The notes: a model not told the origin generated them from the letters alone. DNA of 64,000 nt from Dipteris shenzhenensis (GCA_047967505.1 CM106539.1); one strand, 5' to 3'; positions 1 to 11,568 are shown, counted from the stretch's first letter. Program-made: numbers and translations.

Positions 1-851
1 TTGAGAGCACTCTCAAAAGTGACCCACCACTATTGCGAATTATTCAACAAGGAAGAGGTTATGTGATGACATGGAGTTCGGAGGTCATTAGTAAAATGGG
101 TGTGATAGAATTATGTTTGTGGTGATGAAGGGTGTAGTGGAGAGAATGGCTACAAGTTTGTGGTGATGGAGGGTTGCCAGCAAGATGGTGGCAATAGCCA
201 TGGTTGCCCAAGCACCAAAGCTGGAAGTTGGGCTCAAGGAAGGGCTCTAGCAATGTGAGATATATGAGAATACATGAGATGGTGGTGGTGGTGCTATTGC
301 TATGAAGGCAAAAATTTTTTGATTAGCAAGCGAACAATTTCTTCAAGTCCATGTTGTACTACTATCTTTGAGGCATGTTTTGATCTATGGAGAGCTTCTT
401 TTTCTTTACATTTTGTGCCATTATATCACACTTTTGGTCTCCGAGCTTGAAGTTCATAAGTCCTCCAAAACAAGAAGCTTAAATACTTAGAGCTTGCTTG
501 ATAAATCTATGTATGATGTTTTCTTCACCATTGATGTGCAAATTGCAAATGCACCCATTCAAGAAGGTATTCAAAAGTTCATTTCCACCATTTATCACCT
601 ATATTGAGAATACTAATTTGGAAGAGAGTAGAATGACAAGTAAACTACATAGTGGAAAGAAAGAAATTGTAGGATGCAAAGATTTCATGAATCATCTCTC
701 TTTTGGCAAATTTGAAATATCGAGATCATGATAAATCCTTTGAAACCATGTTTAAGAATGCAAATATGTGCAAGTTTGGGACGTAGAAGTTGATTTGGGC
801 CGTTCTCTCTACTTCTTTGAATGCTAGAAATGGCCTTAGGAGTGCACACCT
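1..851. other. Unassigned sequence upstream of gypsy A gag
   Basis: No domain, LTR border or primer-binding site was recognised. By position it would be the leader or 5' part of gypsy element A, whose gag begins near the end of this stretch. Short open frames here show no family resemblance and are treated as chance. Confidence 0.4.
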
Positions 852-1630
852 TTGTTTGGGCCTAAATGTAGATACAAGGATTACAAGGAATGGGGGGCAG
901 CAGTGAAGTTTGAGACCTTCAATGGTCATACAGACAGAATGAAGGCTCTTACCTTCTTGCAACAATTTGATTTGGCTTTTGCTGGAGGGTACTTCAAAGA
1001 GTCTTTGAAAATCAAGAAGGTAGCCACATTTCTTAAGGGAAATGCCATGCAGTGGTGGTCTAACCTTCTCCTTCAGAGCCAAACACCTGCTACATGGGTT
1101 GAATTTAAAAAGGCATTCTCAGCCGCATGGCTCACCACTACTTTTGAAGTTGATGTCATGACTCAGTGGCATAACTTGAATGCTAGGGAATGTAGGAATC
1201 TTGAGGATTACAACAAGAAGTTTTGGGATGCACTTCTACCTGTGAGCTCTTATAGAACCGTCCCCATTTCAGAGCAAGCTGAAAATTATTGTTGTGGTCT
1301 TCCCAAAGAGTTGAGGGACTATTGCACTAAGACACATATTTCCAGCATGTCACAACTGATAGAGAATGCCAACACAACTTACTCACTCATGCAGGGCAGA
1401 GTTTCACGTTTCAAGAGCAACTTCAAGGAGGAGCCAAAGAAACCACAACAAGCTGGAAAAGTTCCTATTAAATCAAAGTTTATGGCAGGACAAAGGAGAA
1501 ACAACAACCCTCTTCTCTCACTCCTGAGGAGAGGAACAAGTTGTTTACTGAAGGGAGGTGTTTCCTCTGCAAAGAGACGGGTGATAGGGCAGCAGATTGT
1601 CCTAACAAGAAGAGGAAAGAACCTGTAGCA
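852..1630 (+). pseudogene. Gypsy A gag (Ty3/gypsy), frameshifted
   Basis: Capsid/nucleocapsid precursor of a Ty3/gypsy element. The frame from 852 gives about 215 residues with the usual retrotransposon-gag pattern: FETFNGHTD near the start, then FLKGNAMQWWSNL, TWVEFKKAFSAAW and a glycine-leucine turn (CCGLPKELRDY). A frameshift near 1500 puts the zinc knuckle in another frame (1559-1600). That knuckle reads C-x2-C-x4-D-x4-C, so the zinc-binding His is Asp. Both changes argue for a dead copy. The product would have formed virus-like particles in the cytoplasm. PR and pol follow on the same strand. The 5' end is uncertain because no clear start codon or leader is seen. Confidence 0.8.
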
Positions 1631-1802
1631 ACTCGGGATGACACTAATCAAGGCAATAGAGATTATTGAGATTATGATACTAATCATAGACCCCAAAGGC
1701 AAGAAGCCCAAGCCAAGTGCCGGCCATATACCTGACATTATTGGGGGTGGGCATGATGAGAAGAAGACAGAGATGTGCAGAGCATGGGGCAAGCTACGGG
1801 AT

Positions 1803-2240
1803 TAGCATTGTCTATACTTCTTTGATTCAAGAGCCAAAGCAAATTTCATTACTCTTGAACTTGTAGCTCAGTTGGGTCTTCGAGAGGAGATTGGTCCTCT
1901 TTGTGAGGCCAACATGGCTAATCTGGAGCTTAGTACCCCTGTCACTCCTATCATAGGGAAGCTATGGATTCACATTCAGGGATATGTGGACTATGAGGAT
2001 TTCTATGTGATGCCTTTACTTGATTGTGATGTTTTGCTAGGGATGCCTTGGATGTACCGTGTGCATGCTATCATAGATACACATGACAAGAAGCTTACTT
2101 TGACTTATAGCAGTAAAACCCAAGTCATTGATGTAAACTCAAGAATCAGTCCCAGTTGTATCCGCTTCAGTGATTTCCTTTATAATGAAAAAGCATCTTT
2201 CTACGTATTTGATTTTTGTAAAAGAAAAAGAACCAGATGA
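1803..2240 (+). pseudogene. Gypsy A protease domain, active-site motif altered
   Basis: Aspartic protease region of the gypsy A polyprotein. The frame holds F-D-S-R-A at 1821-1835, where the family has D-S/T-G-A; the active-site Gly is Arg. Downstream are the flap-like and C-terminal signals (YVDYEDFYVMPLLDCDVLLG, then MPWM), typical of plant chromovirus proteases. It would cleave Gag-Pol during particle maturation. It lies between gag and RT, and the frame changes near 2200 where RT upstream sequence begins. The altered motif and frame break make it non-functional. Confidence 0.75.
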
Positions 2241-3000
2241 GGACCACTCTAATTTTTCCAAGCTGGAAAAACAACAAACTGAGTTTTTATTTCAGTTTCA
2301 AGATTGTTTTACAAATGAACTCCCAAAGGAGTTACCTCCTGAGAGGCTAGAAGGTCATACCATTGATATCATTCCTGGTAGTTCTCCACCTAACCGACCA
2401 CCATACAGGGTGAGTGCGGCACAGTAGGAGGAGATCATGTGTCAGGTGAATGAATTGTTACAGAAGGGGTTGATTCAACCAAGCTCTTCTCCATATTGTT
2501 CTCCCATCCTACTTGTGCAGAAGAAGGATGGATCTTGGAGAGTGTGTATTGACTACATGGCTTTGAATAAATTCTCTATCAAGAATCGATTTCCTATTCC
2601 ATGCATTGATGATATCTTGGATTGATTAGAGGGATCAACCATCTTCAGTCGCATTGACTTGAAGAGTGGTTACCATCAAATATGAATGAGGCCCAAAAAT
2701 GTACATAAGACTACCTTCAGGACCAATTTTGGGCTTTATGAGTTTCTTGTTATGCCATTTGGTTTGGCCAATGCTCCTGCTACCTTCAATCTATGATGGA
2801 TTGCATTTTTAGAGAGCACAGGAAGTTTGTGGGTACATTCTTTGATGACATTATTGTGCACTTGAAAGATGAAGAGGAGCATAGGCAACACTTGGCAGTT
2901 GTATTTGCAGAACTCAAGAAACACTGTGTGCTAGGTGGTGGTGGTCAACACCAAGAAGAGTGAGTTCTTCATGCCAGAGATACATTTCTTGGGACACATC
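2170..3000 (+). pseudogene. Gypsy A reverse transcriptase domain with stops
   Basis: The RT domain is recognisable from the lead-in (LEGHTIDIIPGSSPPNRPPY), through [20 protein letters not shown] and FSRIDLKSGYHQI, to the catalytic box at 2838-2849. The box reads FFDD instead of the usual Y-x-DD. In-frame stops lie near 2425, 2622 and 2682, and the frame shifts near 2795. Several stops look like CAG-to-TAG or CGA-to-TGA changes. The enzyme would copy genomic RNA into cDNA. Order PR-RT-RNaseH-INT fits Ty3/gypsy. Confidence 0.85.
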
Positions 3001-3640
3001 ATCTCACGAGATGGAGTGAGGATGGACCCTGCCAAGTTAGAGGCAATCAAGAATTGGCCTCTATTGAAGAACCTACATGAAGTTCGCAGTTTTCTTGGCT
3101 TGTGTTCATACTATAGACGCTTCATTCACTACTTTGTTGAGATAGATTCACCCTTACATGCTTTGCAGAAGAAGGCCGTGCCTTTCTGTTGGGGGAAGAA
3201 AGAAATTGCAGCATTTAATGAGCTGAAAGAAAAGCTATAAGATCCTCTCATCATTTTGTCAGACTTGCAAAAGCCTTTTGTTCTTCAATGTGATGCAAGT
3301 GGCAATAGTGTTGGTGGAGTACTCATGTAGGAAGGCAGAGTGGTTGCATATGAGAGCAGGCTGCTCCGAGATGCTGAACACAACATGAATGTATATGAGC
3401 AAGACTTGGTAGCTATAATTCATGCTCTTACTGTGTGGAAGCACTATCTTTTAGGTGCTGATTTTTATGTGCAAACTGATCATCAATCATTGTTGTGATA
3501 CTTTCTCACTCAGAGAAAGTTATCAAAAAAGCACATGAGATGGGCAAACTTCCTTTCTATTTTTCATTTTCAGATTGTACATGTGGTTGGAAAGAAAAAT
3601 GTAGTGGCTGATGCACTTTCAAGAAGGCCACGTATGGAAG
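2935..3640 (+). pseudogene. Gypsy A RT thumb and RNase H domain
   Basis: Continues the pol reading. HFLGHIISRDGV and RSFLGLCSYYRRFI mark the end of RT. FVLQCDASG (first RNase H Asp), YEQDLVAIIHAL (the usual E is in place), YVQTDHQSLL and VGKKNVVADALSRRP mark RNase H. In-frame stops occur at about 3238, 3328 and 3496. RNase H removes the RNA template during cDNA synthesis. The family pattern is clear and the copy is dead. Confidence 0.85.
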
Positions 3641-4600
3641 TTATGTCCAAGAAACCACAGGTATCTACAGTTATCATTTCTTATCACAATGAGCTAGATG
3701 CCATGAAGGAGCAGTATGCTACAGATGATGCTTTTGCACGTATTTATGATCAGCTTATGGAGGGCAATAGGCATGATCATTACACACTTAAGGAGGGATT
3801 TATGATGCATGGAAAGCTGTGTGTAATGCAGCCATTGAGGCATAAGGTGCTCACTGAAAGTCATGCCCCACCGTATGTAGGGCATAAGGGTATTGAGGCT
3901 ACAGTCAAAGCGGTAGAGCACTACTTTTATTGGCCTTCACTACTATGGAAGGATGTTGAGGCTTATGTCTAGACATGCATCACTTGTCAAAAGGTGAAGT
4001 ATGACAGGCAGAAACAGCTTGATTTATTTCAACCTTTGCCTATACTAGATAGACCATGGCAGAGTATCGCCATGGATTTTGTTTTTGATCTCCCTCGCAC
4101 TCCTTCTGGTCATGATGGCATTTGGACCATAATTTGCAGATTTAGCAAGATGGGTCATTTCATTCTAGTAAGGAAGAAGATTACTTCAGAGCAAATGGCA
4201 AAGGAGTTCCTAAAATCTATTTTTAAGTATCATGGGATGCCTGAGTCTATTGTGAGCGATAGAGATCCATGGATGACCAGCATGTTCTGGGAAGGTTTGT
4301 TTGAAGACATGGGAGCCTCACTGCCGTTTTCATCTTCTTATCATAGACAGTTTGATGGTCAATCAGAAGAGGCAAATTCTACAGCTTTGGATTTGCTCCG
4401 ATGCTATGTGTCTGAGAACAAAACAAAGTGGGAACAATACTTGCCACTGATTGAGCATGCATACAACAATACACTACACTCTTCCACGGGTAAGGCACCG
4501 TTTGAAATAGTGGAAGGAGCGAGGAAGGTTCCTCCTATCTTGCATACAAAGGAGAAAATTTTTGTGGCAGATGAGTATGTGGAGGATTTGTGAGCAGCCT
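3641..4600 (+). pseudogene. Gypsy A integrase, catalytic triad retained
   Basis: The HHCC zinc region (HAPPYVGHKGIEATVKAV, then TCITCQK after a stop at about 3970) is followed by the core. The triad is visible: Asp in MDFVFDLP (4075), Asp in IVSDRDP (4258) and Glu in QSEEANS (4366). The core is open from 3994 to 4593, about 200 residues, then hits a stop. Integrase joins cDNA to host DNA. The core is the best preserved part of element A, but the stops in the zinc region and after the core would prevent a full protein. Confidence 0.88.
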
Positions 4601-5130
4601 ATGAAAAGGTTAAGTATGCCCTCCAACACAGCCAAGATAAACAGAAAAGAGCTGCGGCGGATAAGCATCACAGGGACTTGGTTTTCTCACTGAAGGTGAT
4701 TGGGTGTTGCTGTGTTTTCTTAAAGCATGCCTTAGCAACAAGAAAGGTAAGGTAAAGCTATACACTAAGCTGAATATGAGGTACTACGGCCCCTTTCAAG
4801 TTTTTGAGAAGATCAATGAGGTAGCTTACAGACTGAAGCCACCTGAGCAGTGGACCATCCACAATGCTTTCCATGTTAGCTTGCTGAAGCCTTTTCATGG
4901 AGAAGTGCCATAGGATATGCCAGTTGAAGAGCAACTTGAAGTTGATGAACAAGATGAGGTCTTGATTCCTAAGCAGATTGTGGCACATAAGGAACATAAA
5001 GTTAATGGTAGAGTTGCCAGATGCTATCGTGTGAAGTTCAAGAACTATCCTGCGAACGATGCGATCTAGATGGAAGAGAGTGAATTGGTAGATTCACCTC
5101 AGATTTTACAGCTCTACCTGGAGGCATTTG
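4600..5130 (+). pseudogene. Gypsy A integrase C-terminus with chromodomain remnant
   Basis: After a frameshift near 4695 the GPY/F-like stretch reads RYYGPFQVFEKINEVAYRL, then HNAFHVSLLKPF, both standard in chromoviruses. A further segment, LIPKQIVAHKEHK...YRVKFKNYP, matches the chromodomain pattern in which YLVKW is followed by YP and ATW. The conserved Trp codon is a TAG at 5067-5069. Chromodomains target integration to marked chromatin. This places element A in the chromovirus group. Confidence 0.8.
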
Positions 5131-5532
5131 GTCTTGAGCCTACTACGGTATTCTCATGTTGGTTAGCAGAGCATATGTTTGGAGCATTATCGGATGCTCA
5201 TGGGAGTGGTAGCACCTCTGCACCCACAGTGCAAAAATGCTCATAGGATATCTAGAGGTCGCTTGATGACACTGTGGTTTCACCCGAGGCACTGATGATG
5301 ACAATGTTTCTTCCATGAGACTTCTATGATGAGTGATCATGACACTCTAGTTAGTTGATACACTACCATACCAATGGATCTGTAGTCCTACTGTATGTAC
5401 ATTTATATTTGGTACTTCATGTGATGTTGTACTATTGATTATGGGCTGTTTTATGCCTATTGTGACACCCTTTTCTATTTGCCGTAATTTTAGGACAGCA
5501 AAAAAGATCGTTTGCTGTTTCAAGAGGGGGTA
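5131..5532 (+). other. Gypsy A 3' untranslated region and polypurine tract
   Basis: No domain is visible after the chromodomain. A purine run (CAAGAGGGGGTA, 5521-5532) sits immediately before TGTCACGGGG, the expected place for plus-strand priming next to the 3' LTR. Confidence 0.6.
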
Positions 5533-6348
5533 TGTCACGGGGACGTGGTGGTAATGGTGAAGTGTCTAAACTAACTGTCACTGAATTTGGCCTAGGGTAC
5601 CAAGCTACGGGCCTTAGTTAATGCCCAAAAGGTACCTATGATTTTATGTGCAACAAGTGCAACTCCTAGTGCTATTAGAGTGGTTTCATTTTCTAAGGTC
5701 ATTGGTTTGGTTCAGTGGGGTCATCCTTTAAAAATTGACCCCCTAGAGATCCTTCAAAATAGGGTCATTGGTTCCTTTGAAGTAGGGTCATGGTGTGCCA
5801 TTTGACCCCCTAGGGGCATTAAAAATCCCACGCCTCATTTTGCTTAGGTGTCTGCTAGTGGCCTATTTGCTTGCCTTGTGTCACCTCTCAAAGTTCCTAG
5901 AAGGCCCTGGAGCGCTTCCTTGGCTTTCCTTGCTGATTTGAGACTTTACCCCTACCAGGGGTAGCTTCATTCATTCATGGTGGATCTCTACAGCTCTCTC
6001 TTTACTAGCTGAACTAGAATTTCAAGCTTTCTTCGCGAGAGTTCTCCTCCCCTTGGTGCCCTCTCTTGCTGGCATGCTTCCGGGACCTGGATGCCTTCAT
6101 TTTGGGCCACTTTTGAAGCTGTTTTTGACTTTCTTCATGACAAAAGTTCTTCTTTTCTACATATATAGCCATATTCACGGGTGCCTCTCTTTATACTCTT
6201 GCCTTGTGCAAGACACACTGAAAATGGAGCTGTTTATGGCTTGAAAACTCTATTCTGGTGGATGCATTCTTGGCTGATCTGCTACAACTTGCTAGACACA
6301 CTTCTATTTGATCTTTTCTGGTGTTGGAAGACACTCCTAGGCAGCTCT
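5533..6348 (+). repeat. Gypsy A 3' LTR, first part
   Basis: Starts TGTCACGGGGACG directly after a polypurine tract, a common LTR start in plant chromoviruses. It is non-coding and contains repeated GGGTCATTGGTT and TTGACCCCCTA blocks. At 6348 it is cut by a copia E LTR. The rest of this LTR is inferred to continue at 16900-17187 and 17526-17859. No second copy of this LTR lies in the window, so the far border is not proven. Confidence 0.6.
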
Positions 6349-6725
6349 TGTGAAGAGAGTGGGAGAGAAGTAAGGAGTCTCACTTGCAGCTTTCTCACAT
6401 ACACAATAGGGGAATACACACAAAGGTGGAGGCTGAAAATAGTTTTCCTCTTCTTAGTTGTAAAAGCCAAAAGAATCTCTCTCTTTTTGTACAAAAGAAA
6501 TAGGTGAACCCTATATGTGGGTCTCAAACCAAACTCAACTAACCTAGGTGGCATACTGACTGAGCCACTAACTAGAGTACCCACTAACTAGAGTACATAA
6601 AGATAGCTGTCATCTAGCTATTATTCATGGGCGGTGTACCAACCGCATCTGCAGCTAACAAGTCGGTGACATAAATGCACAATGGTCACCCTGGCATATC
6701 ACGAGTGGAGCTCCATATCTCAAAA
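6349..6725 (-). repeat. Copia E LTR (3' LTR of E1)
   Basis: Read on the plus strand it starts TGTGAAGAGAGTGGGAG and ends at CTCAAAA, where other copies have CTCAACA. The same LTR recurs at 16651, 17188, 37753, 42751, 48148, 54384 and 55016. The minus-strand polypurine tract (complement of CTCCCCCTCGAG) adjoins at 6726. Confidence 0.9.
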
Positions 6726-7405
6726 CTCCCCCTCGAGCTCAATCCCAATTCCTACACACCAAGCAAGTCTCTGAACTTGCGCAGCTTCTCTGCACCCAAT
6801 GCCTTCGTGAATATGTCAACTACCTGATCCTCTGTGCTGACATAAACTAGATCAATAAAAACTACTAGAACCTTCTCCCGCACATAGTGACAATGCACCT
6901 CAATGTGCTTTGTTCTAGCATGATAGACTGGGTTATTTGCCAAGTGTATACTGCTCACGTTGTCACAATAAATGACAACTGGCCCATCTATAGAGATGCA
7001 TATCATAAAGTAGCTTATGCAACCAAGCTGCCTCACATGCAACCATTGTTGCACCCCTATATTCAGCCTCTGTGCTCGACAAGGCAACTGTAGGCTGCTT
7101 CTTGCTGCTCCAAGTGACTGCAGCACTCCCAAAATAGAACACATATCCACTGGTGGATCGTCTATCAAAAATACTACCAGCCCAATCAGCATCAGTGTAT
7201 CCATGCAACTGTATCTGAACCCTAGTCTCATAAAATAGTCCATACTGCAATGTGGACTTCACATACCTCATTATGCGTCTTGCCGCATCCAAATGCAGTT
7301 TCCTTGGAGCCTGCATAAACTGACTTACCAACCCAACATCATAGCTCAAATCTGGCCTGGTAATAGTCATATAAATCAAACTTCCTACTATGCGTCTGTA
7401 CATAG
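6726..7405 (-). pseudogene. Copia E1 RNase H and RT end, broken
   Basis: Minus-strand translation shows the RT-RNase H linker (RIVGSLIYMTITRPDLSY), FMQAPRKLHLDAARRI, then the RNase H motifs TDADWAGS, ALSSTEAEYRG, VIYCDN and DIFTKALGAEKL. A frameshift near 6990 splits it. The left edge abuts the polypurine tract and LTR. The right edge, after the block encoding MYRR, is cut by the LTR of copia C. The remaining RT is missing on the far side of C, so a deletion accompanied or followed that insertion. Confidence 0.85.
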
Positions 7406-8129
7406 TGTAAGAAAACAATACAACATCTGTACTCAATAGATAACAGGATCTCATATGCAAGAGAGAAAAGCAGATAGTATGGAGAATCAAAAATTTGATT
7501 ACTGTAAAACTGATACAATAGATGGTGCTGCCTCCCAGCCGTGCGCTCCTGTGTGCGAAGCTTCGATGGCATGCTGGAAACAGTAGAGGACGGAGGTTGG
7601 ATGCTAAGGAATCAGGGTTGCTATAGCGAGTGATGATGATGGGCTTCACGGGCTTGCTCTTATATAGCCACCAGTCATAGTCAGTTAGACCCAATCGGGA
7701 GACCAACCCGGTCAGCCCAAAATGGCCGACTGGAGGTCGGTCTCGAAATAGGCCACTGACCACACGTTAGAACCCTGGCATAGAATAGAGCAACTAACCT
7801 ACGGTCACTGTTCCCATCCGAGATTATCTGGGGCTCCAAACGGGCCCCGTAGCCCGAGGGTGGGCTGCCCCGAGAAATGCTCCATCTACCCTCAGTGCGG
7901 TCAGTCATGGGATGCCTTCCCGCACTTGCATGTAGCCTAGTTGGCAGTGTGCCAACTCTATCTGAAGCCGTCCAGCCATCAGGCCACACATGGCCCCCAT
8001 CTGGTGTCCAAACCAGGACCTACCAGATAACTGAGCTACTCAAATGCCTTCTCCTCATATGGGGGGCTTACAAGTAGAGTTAGTTGGTTCCCGCGTAGTT
8101 ACACAAGAGTGGAGCATTGATATCTGACA
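7406..8129 (-). repeat. Copia C 3' LTR
   Basis: On the plus strand it starts TGTAAGAAAACAATACAAC and ends ATATCTGACA next to the purine tract. It shares long blocks with 12485-13116, such as CAGGATCTCATATGCAAGAG and the Met-tRNA-distal end GTTCCCGCGTAGTT. It contains a 10-bp insertion near its start relative to the other LTR. Confidence 0.88.
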
Positions 8130-8668
8130 CCCCCCGCAATTTCCACTTGCAAGTGAACTTACTTTTTTGGCCCAATGCCAAGTCGATGAAGATGCCTCTC
8201 CAGCAAGTCTCTTTCAAGAGCCTTCGTCAAGATGTCCGCAGCATTCTCTGTAGTCGGACAGTACACCAAGTCGACCTCTCCATCCATGATGAGCTCGCGT
8301 ACAAAGTGATATTGAATCTCAATGTGTTTTGTATGAGTGTGGAACACAGGGTTCTTTGCAATTGCGATGCAACTCTGATTGTCACATGATAATTGTGTAG
8401 GCTTGTTCTGCACTACACCCATGTCCCCTAAAATCCTCCTCAACCACACTGCCTCACAAGAAGCAAAACATGCTGATTTGTACTCAGCCTTGGTAGAAGA
8501 AAGAGCAATTGTGGGTTGCTTCTTGCTGACCCATGACACAGCTCTAGATCCAAGTGAGAAACAGTAACCTGTCATTGATCTCTTGCTGTCCACGTCTCCT
8601 GCCCAATTCAAGTCACAGAATTTGGTCAAGGTGTTGCCCTTGGTATAGGTGATGCCATAATCAAGTGT
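8130..8668 (-). pseudogene. Copia C RNase H domain
   Basis: An open stretch of 156 codons (8159-8629) carries the copia RNase H signals in order: LNWAGDVDSKRSMTGYCF, VSWVSKKQPTIALSSTKAEY, LSCDNQSCIAIAKNPVFH, HIEIQYHFVREL and AADILTKAL. It ends just before the polypurine tract. Upstream continuity is broken by MITE M2. Apart from this insertion the domain looks well preserved. Confidence 0.85.
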
Positions 8669-8926
8669 AACATCATATTAGAGAATTTCAGAAAATCCCA
8701 AGTCCCATTTTGCAAACATTCTAAAATAAGGGCACGGTGGACCCTTTCAAGATTTTGTTAAAACTCCCTCACATGACATATCATTAGAAATGTCTTGAAG
8801 AGTCGATTCTAAAGGAACAAACTTCACAAAAAAATAAAGTTTTGATACTCAAGATACAACAAAAACTAGTTTGTAAATAAAAGTCCCAAAGTATTGGGAT
8901 TTCCCCAAATTCTCTAATATGGTGTT
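8669..8926. mobile_element. MITE M2 (258 bp, inverted-repeat element in copia C)
   Basis: Terminal inverted repeats of about 33 bp match with roughly four mismatches. The left end starts AACATCATATTAGAGAATTT and the complement of the right end starts AACACCATATTAGAGAATTT; both run into AAATCCCAA. The host copia sequence is split at AAGTGT/GCC with GTGT on both sides (8665-8668 and 8927-8930), giving a possible 4-bp duplication. There is no coding capacity. This is the layout of a non-autonomous DNA transposon. The superfamily is not clear from the duplication. Confidence 0.75.
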
Positions 8927-8930
8927 GTGT

Positions 8931-10165
8931 GCCTTTGATGTATTTCAGCACCCGCATCCCTGCCCTCCAATGGTTCTCCTAGGGCTTATTGGAAAACCTG
9001 CTTAGTACACCAGTCGCAAAGCTAATGTCCAGTTGCGTGTTGCACAAGTAAATCAAATTGCCCACAAGCATTGTGTACTTCGCTTCGTCCACCAGTCATG
9101 ATGAATCCTCGTTTGAGAGCTTCACGTCAACCTCCATAGGAGTGCCAACTGTCTTGCACTCAGCCATGCCAAATGCCTTCAGTATCTCTACAATATACTT
9201 CAGTTGTGAAATGAAGATTTGTTTTGGCTCTTGCCAAACTTCAATCCCCAAACAAAAATGCATCAGAGTCCGAGGTCTGTCATTTCAAACTCTCTTCCTA
9301 GCAACTGCTTTGTCTGCGATATCTTTTCTTCATGGTTCCCTGTTATGACAAGGTCGTCCACATAAAGGACCACGATCATACACCTGCCTCCTTCTCTCTA
9401 GGTATACAAATTTGCATCAGATGGGCTCCTCTTGAACCCGTTTTGCAGAAAGTAGGCATCAATCCGTTGGTACCACGCTCGTGGGGCCTGTTTCAGCCCG
9501 TAAAGTGCCTTCTTTAGTTTACAAACTTTACCTTCTGAACCGGGGATAACAAGACCTAGTGGTTGTTCCACATATACCTCCTCCTTGAGATCTCCATTTA
9601 GAAAGGTGGATTTTACATCCATTTGAAACACGGGCCAACTTTCCTGTGCTGCTAAATCCAAAACACTGCAAATTGTGGTTAGTCGAGCTATGGGAGCAAA
9701 AGTATCTTGATAATCAAAATCATGTACTTGTGCGAATCCTTTTGCCACGAGCCGAGCCTTGTACTTATCCAACGTGCCGTCGGACTTGGTCTTGTACACC
9801 CACTTGGTGCCGATTACCTTGCGTTTTGGTGGTCGATCCACAAGGTCCCAAGTGTTGTTCTTCATTATGGATCCATACTCCGACTTCATAGCCTCCATCC
9901 ACCTATCATCACCCTGTGCTTCTTCAAGACACTTGGGTTCTTTAGCACGAATCACCTCTGTCATCAAAGCGTAGTTGACCAAGTGTTCCTGCGCCCTTCT
10001 TTGCTCCTCTAATCTCTTGGACCGGCGATGTTCGGATGGTTTCTCCTCAATGGTTGGAGGTTCTCTACCGTCCAAAAGCTGCTTTACCCACTTCGGGAAT
10101 GGCCATTGCCGTTGTGGTTCTACAGGCTCTTCTTCCTCTTCTTTATCTTGAATCCTCCCAAGCAC
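8931..10165 (-). pseudogene. Copia C reverse transcriptase region
   Basis: The minus frame 10165-9398 covers a linker rich in Glu and Arg (HRRSKRLEEQRRAQEH), then the RT start (NNTWDLVDRPPKRKVIGTKW), [30 protein letters not shown] and [18 protein letters not shown] stop and frameshift near 9400 separate it from the YVDD box, which is readable as LYVDDLVITG near 9350 in another frame. RT would copy element RNA. One or two frame breaks make this a recently dead gene. Confidence 0.87.
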
Positions 10166-10860
10166 CGTTGGGGGAGTTTGGCTATTCTTGGTGGTTGTAC
10201 TGGATGGATATCTTGGTCCTGGTTGTCTAGGAAGGAAGCATCCTCCTCCAATTGATGCAGTTGTTCTGAGAAGACCACATCGTGACTTACTATTACCTTC
10301 TTGGTAATAGGATTATAGAGACGGTAACCCTTTGCCTCTTCACTATAGCCCAAGAAAATACACTTCCGGCTCTTCGATTCCCATTTGGTCCTGTTAGCAT
10401 CAGGGACATGCATAAAATAGTCACATCCAAAAACTCTGAAACGTGCAGCTAAAGGTTTCTTACCAGAAAAGGCCTGCAATGGAGTCATCCCGTTCATAGC
10501 CTTCGTGTAGCTACGATTCAGAATGTAAACTACCGTGTTACATGCTTTAGCCCAGAAAGTATTTGGCAAATCTTTCCCTTTCATCATACTCCTACCCATT
10601 TCGCAGATGACGTACATCTTGCGCTCTACTACTCCATTTTGTTATGATGTATGTGGTGGGGGTTTCCGCCTCTTGATCCTGTGACTTTTGCAGTAACTTT
10701 CGAATTCACTTGATGTGAACTCACCACCTCTGTCTGATCTCAACTTCTTCACCTTTCTCCCCATTTCTTTCTCGACCATTACATGCCATTCTTTGAACTT
10801 ACTAAAAGCCTCATCTTTAGTCTTCAGGAAGTATATCCATATCCTTCTACTTTAGTCATC
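10120..10860 (-). pseudogene. Copia C integrase core and C-terminal part
   Basis: Read on minus: RRIWIYFLKTKDEAF, KKLRSDRGGEF (second catalytic Asp), KPPPHTS then a stop, QNGVVERK (catalytic Glu), GRSMMKGKDLPNTFWAKA, VVYILNRSYTKAMNGMTP and FRVFGCDYFMHVPDANR. Stops at about 10640 and 10855 interrupt it. The final segment overlaps the RT frame at 10120-10165, showing a frame change. The triad residues are all in place. Confidence 0.85.
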
Positions 10861-11220
10861 GATCAGCGTCATGAAGTAGTAGGAACCACCCAAAGCTTCC
10901 ATCTCCATCTTTCCGCAGAGGTCCGTGTGAACGAGCTCTAGAGGAGCCTTTGCCCTGCCAGCCTCTTTAGGAAAGGACTGCCGATGCTGCTTGCCCATCA
11001 TGCAAGCTTCACATACATCGGGCAGATCTGTAATTTCTAGTAGGTCTGCAATCATTCCACTTTTATGCATCTCCTTTAAAGAACTAAGGTTTAGATGACC
11101 AAACCTCTCATGCCACAGCTTAGTGTTGCTCACATCGGCTTGAGCACTGAAAGCTGAGAGTTCGTAGATGTTGTTGCATCGTGTACCTTTACCAATGACC
11201 TTCCCTTGAAGATCCAGCAT
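10852..11220 (-). pseudogene. Copia C GAG-pre-integrase and integrase zinc domain
   Basis: 122 codons open. WHERFGHLNLSSLKEM is the GAG-pre-integrase signature with the zinc His residues; CEACMMGKQHRQSF supplies the Cys pair. LVHTDLCGKMEMEALGG holds the first catalytic Asp. The frame ends at a stop directly after LIDD, where Tyr is usual (DDYSR). It leads into the integrase core at lower coordinates. Confidence 0.85.
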
Positions 11221-11560
11221 CTATGCGCCATTCTTATCGAAGTGAACTTTGAGGTCCCGATCCATGATCACAGAAATGAACAACAAGTTCCTCTTGATAT
11301 CTGGCACATAAAGAACATCCGACAACTGTTTTACAACTCCATCTGACTTGAGAGCAATCGTACCTTTTCCTTTTGCTGGACATTTTGCATCATTGCCAAC
11401 TGCTACTAGGATGTCATTCCCTACCAGATGTAGAGAGGTATACCAATCCTTCCGACTGGTCATGTGGCGCGATGCACCACTGTCAATAATCCAAGGTTCA
11501 TCCGTAGGTACATGAACTGCCTCCGTGCAAATCTCCTCAATTACTACGAATAGCTCTACT
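11221..11560 (-). pseudogene. Copia C protease region
   Basis: The minus strand reads WIIDSGASRHMT, the copia aspartic protease active site, intact, followed by VGNDAKCPAKGKGTIALK and LYVPDIKRNLLFIS. A stop after FDKNGA at 11221 splits it from the GAG-pre-integrase frame. Protease would process the Gag-Pol precursor. Confidence 0.85.
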
Positions 11561-11568
11561 GGTACTGC

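Noticed and set aside
1-850. Small open frames upstream of gypsy A as host genes
   Set aside because: Short, without recognisable motifs, on both strands; nothing supports them.
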